64,000 nucleotides of DNA from Bog-159 sp963707465 (lineage in GTDB: Bacteria > Acidobacteriota > Terriglobia > Bryobacterales > Bryobacteraceae). Within the stretch, counting starts at the first letter, position 1. Every line of letters begins with the position of its first letter. Where the stretch lies: contig CAVPQK010000024.1 of the NCBI GenBank assembly GCA_963707465.1, positions 1,178,001-1,242,000 on the forward strand, in the 5' to 3' direction. Position numbers and translations under genes: made by a program. Positions 1-7,366 of the stretch are shown in pieces. Below the pieces are notes generated by a model that was given only the letters and a program-made list of their open reading frames with translations, had not been told where the DNA came from and did not search any database.

Positions 1-1527
1 ACGCGAAACCAAGCCGGGAACCGCTCCCACCGGGGCCACCAAAGTGGTGGTATTGGCAATCTGGATCGCCCCTTGCGTGGCCGAGTTGGCCGTACCAATG
101 GTGAAGATACCCGGCGCGGCCGCGGAGAGCGCCACCGTGATGGGTGCACTCGTTCCCGCCGCGGTGGTCACCGTCAGCGTGGCCGTCGCCGACGAGGGCA
201 TTTCCCATGGAACTTGGAAGTTGATCTGCAGGGGCGAAACGAAGAAGAGCGGAACAGAGATTCCGTTCATCATCACGGTCGTGCCGCCGAGCGTAATCGG
301 CAGGGGCAATGTCGACGCCGACGTTGCGGCCGCGGCGAGGTTCGTCCCGAATATGGACCCGATGCCGCCGCCCGAGATCCTGGCGGAGAAACCCGCGCCC
401 TCCACCACGCCGTTGGGCGGAACGGATGGGACCGACGCCGGCGGACTTGACGCGGACACTTCGCGAATCCGGCGAGTGCCGGCGTCCGCGATAAAAAGAT
501 CTCTGGACGCATCCAAGGCCACAGCCAGGGGCAGTTCCAGCGACGCCGAGGTCGCCGGTCCGCCGTCACCGGCGAAGGCCTCCGTTCCGTTGCCTGCGAC
601 GGTCGTTATGTTTCCGCCGGCGGACACCTCCCGGATTCGATAATTCAGCAGGTCCGCGATGAAAAGGTTGCCGGAGGTATCCAAGGCGACACTCGCGGGG
701 TTGTCCAACGACGCCGCAGTCGCCGGCCCGCCATCGCCCGAGAAGCCCGCGGTCCCGTTGCCTGCTAGGGTCGTGATAACGCCGCTGGCCGATACCTTCC
801 GGATTCGATTGTTGTAAGTGTCCGCGATGAGGATGTCTCCGGACGCATCCACGGCCACGCCGCCGGGGTTGTTCAACGCCGCCGCCGCCGCCGGCCCGCC
901 ATCGCCGGAGAAACCCTCGGTTCCGTTGCCTGCGACTGTCGTGATAATGCCGCTGGCCGATACCTTCCGGATTCGATTGTTGAGGTAGTCCGCGATGAAG
1001 ATGTTCCCGGACGCATCCACGGCGACACCGGTGGGGTCGTTCAACGCCGCCGCCGTCGCCGGCCCGCCATCGCCGGAGTAGCCCTTGGTTCCGTTACCTG
1101 CGACTGTCGTGATCATCCCGCCGGTTGACACCATCCGCACCCGATAGTTGAAGGTGTCCGCGATAAAAAGATTTCCGGAAGCATCCACGGCGACACCGGT
1201 AGGGTTGTTCAACGCCGCGGCAGTCGCCGGCCCCCCGTCCCCGGAGAATCCGCCGGAGTTTCCGCCCAGTCCCACGCCTGCAACGGTTGTGATGATGCCA
1301 TTAGCCGCCACCTTGAGGATTCGATCGTAGAAGTTGTCCGCGATGATGAGATTCCCGGAAGGATCGATGGCCACGCCGGAAGGGTAGATCGCCGCCGCCG
1401 TCGCCGGCCCGCCATCAGTGGGGTTGGCGCTGCCGCCGCCCGCGACAGTGGTGATGATGCCGCCTTGCCCGCTCGCCAGAGAGCAAAAAGCCAGGCAGGA
1501 AAACAGGCCACAGACGGTTCGTCGCAT
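1..1527 (-). CDS. Secreted NHL-repeat protein with Solibacter-type C-terminal domain (partial)
   Basis: The frame opens with ATG at 1527 and stays open to the left edge (509 codons), so the C-terminus is missing. It begins with a signal peptide (MRRTVCGLFSCLAFCSLASG). About six repeats of roughly 57 residues follow, alternating ITTVAGNGT..GFSGDGGPATAA with GVAVDASGNLFIAD, which is the NHL beta-propeller pattern. From about residue 365 there is a different domain with GSIFGTNLA and FVSPLQINFQVPWE, as in the TIGR03437 C-terminal domain of Solibacter proteins; the same domain ends the hydrolase at 45261-47486. The protein is probably exported and used for surface or extracellular binding; the ligand is unknown. 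It is divergent from the BlaI gene. Confidence 0.85.
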   Translation of the reverse strand, partial: MRRTVCGLFSCLAFCSLASGQGGIITTVAGGGSANPTDGGPATAAAIYPSGVAIDPSGNLIIADNFYDRILKVAANGIITTVAGVGLGGNSGGFSGDGGPATAAALNNPTGVAVDASGNLFIADTFNYRVRMVSTGGMITTVAGNGTKGYSGDGGPATAAALNDPTGVAVDASGNIFIADYLNNRIRKVSASGIITTVAGNGTEGFSGDGGPAAAAALNNPGGVAVDASGDILIADTYNNRIRKVSASGVITTLAGNGTAGFSGDGGPATAASLDNPASVALDTSGNLFIADLLNYRIREVSAGGNITTVAGNGTEAFAGDGGPATSASLELPLAVALDASRDLFIADAGTRRIREVSASSPPASVPSVPPNGVVEGAGFSARISGGGIGSIFGTNLAAAATSASTLPLPITLGGTTVMMNGISVPLFFVSPLQINFQVPWEMPSSATATLTVTTAAGTSAPITVALSAAAPGIFTIGTANSATQGAIQIANTTTLVAPVGAVPGLVSR

Positions 1528-1672
1528 CGTCCCAGTATCCCCCCAAGGGCGGCCCCGTGAAAAACTCAAAGAAAGTCGCTAGATCCTAGCGTACGTGTAT
1601 GTCAGGCCGGCCGACGGTCCGACCGCCACTGTCTACACCATCGTCAGCTTCAGGCCGACCTCGGTATTGCTA

Positions 1673-1780
1673 ATCTGCGTTCATCTGCGTTCATCTGCGG
1701 CCCATATCGGGTTTTGATTTTTCTCGCTAAGCCGGCAGAAAGGCACATCCGGCCGCGGATGAACGCGGATGAACGCAGAT
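1673..1780. repeat. Intergenic long inverted repeat
   Basis: Arms 1673-1702 and 1751-1780 are reverse complements at 28 of 30 positions, separated by 48 bases. Each arm is itself built from iterations of a 10-base unit (TCATCTGCGT / GAACGCGGAT). It lies between the divergent NHL and BlaI genes. It could form a cruciform or act as a hairpin on either transcript. It resembles the short tandem GATGAACGCxGAT units often dispersed in intergenic DNA, but only this copy was seen here. Confidence 0.7.
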
Positions 1781-1898
1781 AAAACATGGAAAAAACTCAG
1801 GCCGGTCAAGTCGCGAAGCCCGCATATCCCTATATGTTGGCTGGCGGGAATCCATTTCAACATCGGGAGCGAAGAACGCGTCTTCCCCAAAAAACATC

Positions 1899-1934
1899 TT
1901 GACATGTTTATTCGATAGTACTAAATTATTAGTA
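1899..1934 (+). promoter_or_regulatory. Promoter and BlaI-type operator, predicted leaderless start
   Basis: A perfect -35 TTGACA (1899-1904) is followed after 17 bases by TAAATT (1922-1927). A 16-bp palindrome TACTAA-ATTA-TTAGTA covers 1919-1934, overlapping the -10 and ending on the A of the start codon. TACTA/TAGTA half-sites are typical of BlaI/MecI operators. The expected transcription start is at about 1934, the first base of the ATG, which predicts a leaderless, autorepressed transcript. Confidence 0.7.
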
Positions 1935-2308
1935 TGCGCCACCCGAGCAAGACCCTGACGGACCAGGAACTGGAGATCATGAAGATCGTCTGGGAACGGC
2001 AGACCGCCACCGTTCGGGATGTCTACGAGGCCTTGCTGGAGCGGCGCCGCGTCGCCTACACCACTGTCATGACCATGATGAAGATTCTGGAGCACAAGGG
2101 CTACCTCAACCGCAAGCAGGTCGAGCGTGCCTACGTCTACCGGCCGGCGCAGCCCAAAAACAGGGTGGTCGGCGCCATGGTCCGGGATTTCGTCAATCGC
2201 GTCTTCAACGGATCGGCGGAGCCTTTGCTGGTGCACCTGATTGAAGACCGTCACCTGACGGAACATGAAGTCGAAGAGATCCGCCGGCTGATCGGAGGGC
2301 GCACGTGA
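1934..2308 (+). CDS. BlaI/MecI/CopY-family transcriptional repressor
   Basis: This 124-residue winged-helix protein has the usual BlaI length and order: LTDQELEIMKIVWE at the N-terminus, the recognition helix region YTTVMTMMKILEHKGYL around residues 37-54, then the dimerisation half with ALVYxP-like VYRPAQP and a C-terminal helix. BlaI repressors bind palindromic operators and are cleaved or released when a partner M56 peptidase senses a signal. The partner is the next gene, whose GTG overlaps this stop by 4 bases. No Shine-Dalgarno site lies before the ATG, which fits the leaderless promoter. The palindrome at 1919-1934 suggests autoregulation. Confidence 0.9.
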   Translation: MRHPSKTLTDQELEIMKIVWERQTATVRDVYEALLERRRVAYTTVMTMMKILEHKGYLNRKQVERAYVYRPAQPKNRVVGAMVRDFVNRVFNGSAEPLLVHLIEDRHLTEHEVEEIRRLIGGRT

Positions 2309-4092
2309 GCGCGGCCCATTGGATCTCGAACCTGGCTGCCTGGAGCCTCCAGGCGGCTGCGCTGGTCGCGGCGGGCGGCCTGGCGGCCTTTGCTTTCCGG
2401 TTGCGCGCGCCGCGCGTCCGGCTGGCGTATTGGCAGGCGTTGCTGGCAATCTGTCTGCTGCTTCCCGCCGTCGAACCGTGGCGCCGAGCTGCGGCGTCCA
2501 ACATCGAGATCTCGACCACGGCAGCCAGGCCGGTCTCGCCGGGGCGCGCTCCAGCCCATTTCCCGCCGTGGCGCCAGGCTCTGCTCTTCGTGCTGATTTC
2601 CGGTTGCGCCGGGCGGGCGCTCTGGCTCGCCTTTGGATTCCGCAGATTGCGCCGCTGGCGGCGGCAGGCGCGCCCGTTCTCGCCGATCCCGCCGCGCCTG
2701 GAACAGCTCCGCACGGCTCTCGCGCCGCGCACGGACTTCCGGCTGTCGTCAACCGCCTCGGGTCCAGTCACGTTTGGACTGTTGCGGCCGGTGGTGGTGT
2801 TGCCCGCCAACTTCGGCGAATTGCAGCCGGATATCCAGGAAGCTGTCGTCTGCCATGAATTGCTGCACGTGCGCCGTCGCGATTGGGTCGTCACCGTCGC
2901 GGAGCAGTTCATCGGCGGCGCGCTTTGGTTTCATCCCGCCATCTGGTGGCTGATCGGCCAGGCCCAACTGGCTCGCGAACAGGCCGTGGATCGCGACGCC
3001 GTGGCGCTCACCGGAAACCGCGGCCAGTATCTCAACGCGCTGCTGGCCATGGTGGTCGATCAGCCGGAGTTGAATCTGGCCCCCGTGGCTCTTTTTTTGC
3101 GAAAGCGTCACCTGAAGAATCGGGTGGCTCTACTGTTACAGGAGGTTACTATGTCGAAACAAAAGCTCATATCGTTCTGCGCCGCCAGTTGCGGAGTCTT
3201 GCTCACCGCCGGCTGGCTCGCGCTTCACGCATTTCCGCTTCAGGCTGCGCCTGTTCCCCAGGAGGCGGCCCCATCTAACCTATTGCACAGTGTTCCGCCG
3301 AAGTATCCCGCGGCGGCGCTAGTGAAACACATCGAGGGCCAGGTCGTGCTGGAAGTCCACATCGACGCCGAGGGTCACGTGTCCGACGCCAAAGTGATCA
3401 GCGGAGCCGAGGAATTGAGGAGCGCGGCGCTGGAAGCCATTTTGCAGTGGCACTATAATCCCCAGGCCATGACCCTGCCGGCCACCACCCAGGTGACCAT
3501 GAACTTCACGCTCGCCAAGCTAGGGGCTCCGGCCGCTATGGCGCCCAACGCGCCGCCCAACCTTCCGCCCTTCACCTTAAAGAGCATAGAGATCGAAGGC
3601 CTCTCCACCGCCGCTCGCGACGAGTTGCTTGGGCGTTTGACCATCCATGTGGGTGACACCATCGATGGCGACGTCATGCAGTCGGTGCGGGGAACGGTTC
3701 GCGCATTTGACGAGCATTTAAGTGCATGGGCGAATTCTGATTCAGGCGTAGTGAAAGTCGTCCTGATGCCCCAGCCTGCCGGGTCGGCCGCGCCGGCCGG
3801 TCCCCGCATCCGTGTGGGCGGCAATGTGCAGCAAGCCAAGCTGCTGGTGAAGGTGCAACCCGTCTATCCGGCGGAGGCCAAGGCCCAGGGTATCGAGGGC
3901 CAGGTGCGGCTCCAGGCCATCCTCGGGAAAGAGGGCAAGGTCGAGAATCTCCAGGTGCTCAGCGGCGACTCACTGCTGGCGGCAGCGGCCCTCGATGCGG
4001 TGCGTCAATGGCAATACGAGACGACGCTCTTGAACGGCAATCCTGTCGAGGTAGTCACCGAGATCGACGTGAATTTCACCCTGGCGAAGTGA
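2305..4092 (+). CDS. BlaR1-like M56 metallopeptidase fused to two TonB C-terminal domains
   Basis: The GTG start overlaps the blaI-like stop (GTGA), so the pair is translationally coupled. Residues 1-280 form a membrane M56 peptidase: several N-terminal membrane helices, zinc motif HELLH at residues 184-188, and AREQAVDRDAV about 55 residues later. A further membrane helix near residues 288-310 leads to a periplasmic part. That part holds a TonB C-terminal domain (about 328-408; PPKYPAAAL, GQVVLEVHI), a POTRA-like stretch (about 425-490; LKSIEIEGLS) and a second TonB C-terminal domain (about 505-595; VQPVYPAEAKAQGIEGQV). No penicillin-binding sensor domain is present, unlike classical BlaR1 (about 585 residues). 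The signal is unknown. The 3' end overlaps the convergent oxidase by 17 bases. Confidence 0.85.
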   Translation: MSAAHWISNLAAWSLQAAALVAAGGLAAFAFRLRAPRVRLAYWQALLAICLLLPAVEPWRRAAASNIEISTTAARPVSPGRAPAHFPPWRQALLFVLISGCAGRALWLAFGFRRLRRWRRQARPFSPIPPRLEQLRTALAPRTDFRLSSTASGPVTFGLLRPVVVLPANFGELQPDIQEAVVCHELLHVRRRDWVVTVAEQFIGGALWFHPAIWWLIGQAQLAREQAVDRDAVALTGNRGQYLNALLAMVVDQPELNLAPVALFLRKRHLKNRVALLLQEVTMSKQKLISFCAASCGVLLTAGWLALHAFPLQAAPVPQEAAPSNLLHSVPPKYPAAALVKHIEGQVVLEVHIDAEGHVSDAKVISGAEELRSAALEAILQWHYNPQAMTLPATTQVTMNFTLAKLGAPAAMAPNAPPNLPPFTLKSIEIEGLSTAARDELLGRLTIHVGDTIDGDVMQSVRGTVRAFDEHLSAWANSDSGVVKVVLMPQPAGSAAPAGPRIRVGGNVQQAKLLVKVQPVYPAEAKAQGIEGQVRLQAILGKEGKVENLQVLSGDSLLAAAALDAVRQWQYETTLLNGNPVEVVTEIDVNFTLAK

Positions 4093-5521
4093 CTGCGTAG
4101 CGCAGCAGCGCTTTGAAGCCGTAATCCATGTGCTGTTGGATATGGCAGTGAAACAATGCCGGTCCCGGTTGATCGGCGGTAAAGTCCACGCTGGCGCGGC
4201 CATAAGTCGGCACCACCACCGTGTCCTTCGTCACGCCCGAAGTGGCCTTGCCATAAATCTCGGCAATCTCGAGTTGGTGGCGATGCAGGTGCAACGGGTG
4301 CGCGTCGTCGGTGCGATTATGAAACGTCAGCCGGTAGCGCGTACCCTGCTTGAGCATGAACTCCTGATCGTGGGGATAGGGCTTGCCGTTTACCGTAAAG
4401 CTGTTGAACTTGCCCGCGCCCCGCGGCACTTTTTCAAATACCATGTCCAACCGCTCCACAGGCGCCGGTTGCGAAGGCGGCTTGCCGAAGAGGGTGTAGT
4501 CCCAGATCGATTTGGGAGGCGCCACCCACTGCGGCGTGCGGTGTTGATTCGCGTATTCAATCGCAAGGCCCAAGCCCCCTTCGCGTATGGGGTCTTCGGG
4601 CGCGCCTAAGATCCAAACCCCGGGCTGGTTCATCTCTGCCCACGCATCGATGCGCTCGCCGGGCCCCAGCATCAGAACGTCCACGGCCGCCGGCGTGGCC
4701 ACCGGATTTCCGTCCAACGCGATCACATTGAATTTGTGGCCGGGCAGCGCCAGGTGGCGGTTTTCGATAGCGCTGGCGTTCAGGAAATGAAACAGGACGC
4801 GCTCGCCGCGATTCACCCGGATCGGCTCGCCGGCCCCCAGCGCCTTGTCGTTGATGGAATAAATATCCGCCGTTACCTCCAGTCCCACGGGCCGCGTATC
4901 CAGCACCGCCGGCTTTTCCGGTTGTGCCAGCGCCGGATCGAGATCGTCGGTATCCATCATCTGGTTGGTGAAATAAGGCTCCCAATCGCGCAGCGCCAGG
5001 TAGTGTTCCTGATCGAAGTTGCCGGGATGGTTCGCTCCCTCCACGACCAGGAAGCCGAACAGCCCGGTATAACTGCCGCGGTGCAGGTCGTCCATCGACA
5101 TGGTGTGCGTGTGATACCAGCGCGTGCCCGCCGGCGTGGGCGTGAACCGATAGCGGCGGCTGCCGTGCGCCGGCACCGCAGGCGTGCCTTCTTCCTCCGA
5201 TCCGTCCACCTCAGATGGGATCAGCAATCCGTGAAAATGCACAAACTCCGGCACGTCGGTCTTGTTGACCACGTTCACCGTAACCGGCACGCCCTCCTTC
5301 ATCCGCAGCCGCGGCCCCGGCGACGTGCCGTTGTACCCGATGGTGCTGATAATGCGATTGGGCGCGAGTTCCACGGTAACCGGCGCGATTTCGAGCGTGA
5401 AGTCGGTCTTGGCCGCGTCTGCGGAGCCCGCGGGAGCCAGGAGGGACTGCTCCTGCTGGCCCACCAGCCGGCCACTTGCGGCCGCCACCCCGGCCATCTT
5501 GAGAAAATCGCGTCGGTCCAT
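4076..5521 (-). CDS. Tat-exported multicopper oxidase (laccase/bilirubin oxidase type)
   Basis: The start at 5521 is chosen because it begins with MDRRDFLKMAGVAAASG, a twin-arginine signal; the frame could extend upstream to 5686 but with non-protein-like sequence. The mature protein has three cupredoxin domains with all four copper motifs: HFHG (H95, H97), WYHTHT (H137, H139), HPLHLHRHQ near residue 405, and HCHIQQHMDYGF from about residue 458. These provide the trinuclear cluster and the type 1 copper. The residue at the axial type 1 position is Phe, not Met. The enzyme should oxidise phenolics, bilirubin-like compounds or metal ions with reduction of oxygen in the periplasm. Substrate cannot be told from sequence. 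It stands alone. Confidence 0.88.
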   Translation of the reverse strand: MDRRDFLKMAGVAAASGRLVGQQEQSLLAPAGSADAAKTDFTLEIAPVTVELAPNRIISTIGYNGTSPGPRLRMKEGVPVTVNVVNKTDVPEFVHFHGLLIPSEVDGSEEEGTPAVPAHGSRRYRFTPTPAGTRWYHTHTMSMDDLHRGSYTGLFGFLVVEGANHPGNFDQEHYLALRDWEPYFTNQMMDTDDLDPALAQPEKPAVLDTRPVGLEVTADIYSINDKALGAGEPIRVNRGERVLFHFLNASAIENRHLALPGHKFNVIALDGNPVATPAAVDVLMLGPGERIDAWAEMNQPGVWILGAPEDPIREGGLGLAIEYANQHRTPQWVAPPKSIWDYTLFGKPPSQPAPVERLDMVFEKVPRGAGKFNSFTVNGKPYPHDQEFMLKQGTRYRLTFHNRTDDAHPLHLHRHQLEIAEIYGKATSGVTKDTVVVPTYGRASVDFTADQPGPALFHCHIQQHMDYGFKALLRYAVTSPG

Positions 5522-5896
5522 GAAGAATGAAAAACGATCCTGCGCCCATGGTACCGCCCGATTGATCGCTGCCGCCAACAAGCCTCGCCCGTACCTCCGA
5601 TTCGGTAGCGGCCAGTTTGAACGGTCGAGCGACCTGCGCCGCGCGCTACTTCGGTCGCTTGCCCCGTTACCCGGCCAAATTGACATGAGCCGGACTTCAC
5701 GGGAGTAATCTCCAAGAACACGTTTTAGGTCAACTTCCGGATGGCCGACGATCCGGGGCCGAATGTATTCTCTAGAGCAGAGCTTTCGGTGGGACTCTTG
5801 CGCGAAGCCTTGATTTCCGACACATGGCGCGCGGACTCTCCGGGTTGACCGCCGCGCGGTACGCCACGATGGGGAAGAATTGTCCGGTCTTCAAGT
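5522..5896. other. Intergenic stretch without recognisable gene
   Basis: Between two minus-strand genes. Open frames here have no family features and no convincing ribosome binding sites. No terminator with a T-run was found. Confidence 0.5.
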
Positions 5897-7366
5897 TCAT
5901 GGCGCCTCCCAATCGAGAGCATAGATTTGGTCGACTCCCATGTTCCGTGCCGTGACCAGCGAGTCATTCGGGGCCGTTGCGAACCACCCCCAACCCGCAA
6001 GTGAGATATTCTTCAGCCGGGTGACAAGTTCCGTCTTGCGGTCGCGCACCCGAACACGCCACAATCCACCCGCGCTGCTAAAGAACAGGAATTCGCCATC
6101 CTGGGACCAGCTTGGACATCCGCTCCCTTTATTGAAAAGCTCAGTCTGCGTTCGCGTCCGCATGTCATAGAGCATGAGCCTGCTCCCGGACCCGGAAAGG
6201 CCCGCGATGAAACGGCCGTCGGGTGACCAACGGGGAGACCACATGCCCTGCGATCCCGGCAGTATCGACACGCGGTTCGTTTTCAGGTCCACGATATGGA
6301 TGGCTGCGTCGGCGGCGTTGTATTGACCGTTGACGCTCAGAAGATTTGTTCCCCCGGTGCCAAAAGCCAGCAATGCCGCGTCCGGCGACCAGGAGAAGTC
6401 GGAGTCACCGTCCGGCCCACTCTCTCCGTTGGTCACCCGCCGCGGCGCTCCCCCGTCGAAGGGTACCCTGTAAATCCGCTTTGTCTGTCCGTCAGGCGAA
6501 CCGACGAAGGCAATCTGCCTCCGGTCGGGTGACCAATGCGGCATTCCAGCTTTGAAAGGAGGCGAGGTGAGTTGAAGCCGCTGGCTCCCGTCCGCCGCGC
6601 TTCTGAAAAGCGTCCCGCCAGGAACTGACGCGTAACAAACCCATTTCTCATCCTTAGAAAACTCGAGCTCCGTCCCCGAGACGCCTGCTAGTTCCAGAGC
6701 GAATTGGCCCGATCTCAGGTCGTAACGCAGGAACTCGTTCCTATTCTCCCAGCCCTCGAAATACGCGCGCTTGCCATCGGCGCTGGGAAGCGGATCTGCC
6801 GCCATCAGCAGGCCAGTGTTCAATCGAGCCGGCTCGCGGCTGGCTCGCTCGAAGAGGCCCACACTCTCGCGCAGAGCCCAGAGTGCGTGATTCGCCTCGA
6901 ACACGAAGTATTTTCCATTCGGCGTCCAGGCACCGCAACACATCTGCCACCATGGATTCCAGCCGGGAAGCAGCCTATGAAGGCCACTGCCATCGCTCCA
7001 CACCTCCCATATTCGTTGCGGCTGACCTCTGCCTCCCTCAACGGAAAAGCGGATCCTGCGGCCATCCGGTGACCATCGAGGGAAAAAGGGGGAGCCGGCA
7101 ACTGTAGCGACTTTGCGGACGTCCGTTCCGTCGCTGTGCGCGAGGTGTAGTTCCTTGCCCCGGGCGTAGACCAGTTGCCTGCCATCGGGAGACCATGTGG
7201 CTGCGTCATTGTCAGCCACCAGGTTGCCCAGCCGGCGTGGTGCGCCTCCGAGTATAGGCTCTGTCCAAAGCTCGCAGCCCAGATCCGAGGCCCGGCAAGC
7301 AAGGAATTCCGTACGCTCCGGGTTAATATCCAGCAGACATACCACGCCTTTCATTTGCATCGTCAA
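5897..7366 (-). CDS. PD40/TolB-like beta-propeller, detached C-terminal half of the kinase receptor
   Basis: This frame encodes about 489 residues of WD40-like PD40 repeats, seen as recurring SPDGRQLVYARG, WSPDGRRIRFS, WSPDGRFIAGLSG and WSQDGEFLFFSS units, as in TolB-type propellers. It is the extracytoplasmic sensor part that normally follows the membrane helix of acidobacterial winged-helix/kinase proteins. Reading back across the run of eight G (7378-7385, coding strand G) with one G fewer joins KGG directly to ESVPLTMQMKG and restores a single protein with the kinase frame. Whether the ATG used here is a real start is doubtful; it probably is not translated independently unless slippage or a true split occurred. 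Confidence 0.7.
   Translation of the reverse strand: MTMQMKGVVCLLDINPERTEFLACRASDLGCELWTEPILGGAPRRLGNLVADNDAATWSPDGRQLVYARGKELHLAHSDGTDVRKVATVAGSPFFPRWSPDGRRIRFSVEGGRGQPQRIWEVWSDGSGLHRLLPGWNPWWQMCCGAWTPNGKYFVFEANHALWALRESVGLFERASREPARLNTGLLMAADPLPSADGKRAYFEGWENRNEFLRYDLRSGQFALELAGVSGTELEFSKDEKWVCYASVPGGTLFRSAADGSQRLQLTSPPFKAGMPHWSPDRRQIAFVGSPDGQTKRIYRVPFDGGAPRRVTNGESGPDGDSDFSWSPDAALLAFGTGGTNLLSVNGQYNAADAAIHIVDLKTNRVSILPGSQGMWSPRWSPDGRFIAGLSGSGSRLMLYDMRTRTQTELFNKGSGCPSWSQDGEFLFFSSAGGLWRVRVRDRKTELVTRLKNISLAGWGWFATAPNDSLVTARNMGVDQIYALDWEAP

Noticed and set aside
5262..5721. Overlapping frames upstream of the oxidase and its possible longer start at 5686
   Set aside because: The extra 55 residues are not protein-like and would bury the twin-arginine signal.
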